DNA from: Roseomonas indoligenes
Lineage (GTDB): Bacteria > Pseudomonadota > Alphaproteobacteria > Acetobacterales > Acetobacteraceae
Reading direction: 5' to 3'
Assembly: GCF_017813365.1 (NCBI RefSeq)
Contig: NZ_JAGIZA010000002.1
Span: 62,001 to 126,000, forward strand
DNA: 64,000 nucleotides
The notes under the pieces were generated by a model. It had not been told where the DNA came from and made no database searches. It saw only the letters and a list, made by a program, of their open reading frames with translations. A program made the translations under genes and the position numbers. Positions 63,343 to 64,000 of the stretch are shown piece by piece (positions within the stretch are counted from its first letter, which is position 1; each line of letters opens with the position of its first letter).

Positions 63343-64000
63343 CCGCTTCCGGCGCGCGGCCCCGCCCGCGCCCGATCCGGCAGAGGACGCGCTCGCGGCC
63401 TTCCGCGCCGGAGATTACGCGGCCGCGCTGGCGCTGTGGGAGCCCCTGGCGCGGGCCGGGGATGCGCGGGCGCAGGCGAACATCGGCGCCTGCTTCGCGG
63501 AAGGGATGGGGGTGCCCCTGGACCCGCCGCTGGCGCTGAAGTGGCTGACTCTCTCGGCTGAGGCAGGGCATCCGCCGGGCCAGCGCAACCTGGCGGCGCT
63601 GTACCTGCGCGGCGGGCGCGGGGTGGAGACCGATTTCGCCCGCGCCGCCGATCTGTACCGCCGCGCCGCGGAGGCCGGGGACGGCCTCGCGCAGGACATG
63701 CTGAGCTGGATGCTGCTGGAGGGCGAGGTGATGCCGGCCGACCCCGCGGAGGCGCGCCTCTGGGCGGAGAGGGCGGCGGCGCAGGGTGTCGCCGCCTCCA
63801 TGACCCGGATGGGGATGCTGTACCACCACGCCATGGGCGTGGAGCGGGACGTGGCGGAGGCCGCGCGCTGGTGGTCCCGCGCCGCGGCCTTGGGCGACGC
63901 GGATGGGCAGGCCATGCTGGGCGCGGCGCATCACCTGGCCGCCGGCGTGCCTGCGGACGGCGTGTCGGCCCTGGCCTGGCTGTTGCGCGCCGAGGCCGGG
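63329..64000 (+). CDS. Sel1-like repeat protein, cut by window end
   Basis: 224 codons visible, open at the right edge. Starts [17 protein letters not shown] and then runs as tandem alpha-alpha repeats of 36 residues with the Sel1 pattern (for example [30 protein letters not shown]-x-x-D-x-x-x-A-L-K-W, then [34 protein letters not shown]). No signal peptide. Such proteins act as scaffolds. The start overlaps selA, so it is translated with it; a Sel1-repeat gene between selA and selB is a layout I recall in relatives, which would put selB just beyond the edge. This is inference. Confidence 0.8.
   Translation, partial: MGWLDRFRRAAPPAPDPAEDALAAFRAGDYAAALALWEPLARAGDARAQANIGACFAEGMGVPLDPPLALKWLTLSAEAGHPPGQRNLAALYLRGGRGVETDFARAADLYRRAAEAGDGLAQDMLSWMLLEGEVMPADPAEARLWAERAAAQGVAASMTRMGMLYHHAMGVERDVAEAARWWSRAAALGDADGQAMLGAAHHLAAGVPADGVSALAWLLRAEAG

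Overview
The window looks like one chromosomal stretch of a high-GC alphaproteobacterium, most likely an Acetobacteraceae member of the Roseomonas type. This is inferred from the consistently GC-rich third positions, three Bug/TctC-type binding proteins, a hopanoid gene cluster, class 2 PyrD and the general gene repertoire. No species claim is made. No rRNA, tRNA, CRISPR array or insertion sequence was seen.

Layout. (1) 1-4722: end of a prophage or phage-derived region (tail-spike-like protein entering from the left edge, large terminase, small phage-type ORFs, SleB-like cell-wall hydrolase). (2) 4761-13766: housekeeping and signalling genes (DUF952, EamA exporter, pyrD, HAD hydrolase, a palindromic REP-type element, GH8 glucanase, an HPt protein facing a large hybrid histidine kinase, and a solute-binding protein whose start codon overlaps that of the kinase). 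(3) 13810-17694: a GntR-controlled catabolic locus (CoA-transferase, crotonase, Bug protein) behind a perfect palindromic operator. (4) 17698-31936: transporters, YgjP-like peptidase, acyltransferase, YcgN/DapA pair, MmcB, bifunctional HldE, a degenerate EAL-like protein, and an orphan ABC ATPase coupled to a second GntR regulator. (5) 31958-37934: tricarballylate oxidation genes tcuA-tcuB, a class II aldolase and two divergent Bug proteins.

(6) 37987-55834 is an envelope-lipid island. It joins lipid trafficking genes (hpnM/MlaC-like, mlaA, RND exporter hpnN), a complete 2-aminoethylphosphonate pathway (PEP mutase fused to a nucleotidyltransferase, phosphonopyruvate decarboxylase, AEP transaminase, plus a separate nucleotidyltransferase and a CDP-alcohol phosphatidyltransferase), a translationally coupled HpnL-type membrane protein, a diiron protein, and hopanoid genes hpnH, hpnG, shc, hpnB and hpnA. 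The simplest reading is synthesis of an aminoethylphosphonate-headgroup lipid in the same locus as hopanoids. This is the most interesting system in the window.

(7) 56203-64000: an operon for selenocysteine-containing, membrane-bound formate dehydrogenase (fdnGHI) with an in-frame UGA and a SECIS-like hairpin, followed by fdhE, selA and a Sel1-repeat gene cut by the window edge. The operon therefore carries both a selenoprotein and one of the enzymes needed to make selenocysteine.

Genes are tightly packed, with many 1-4 base stop/start overlaps that define operons. Perfect hairpins without U-tracts sit on or beside the stop codons at several convergent gene junctions.
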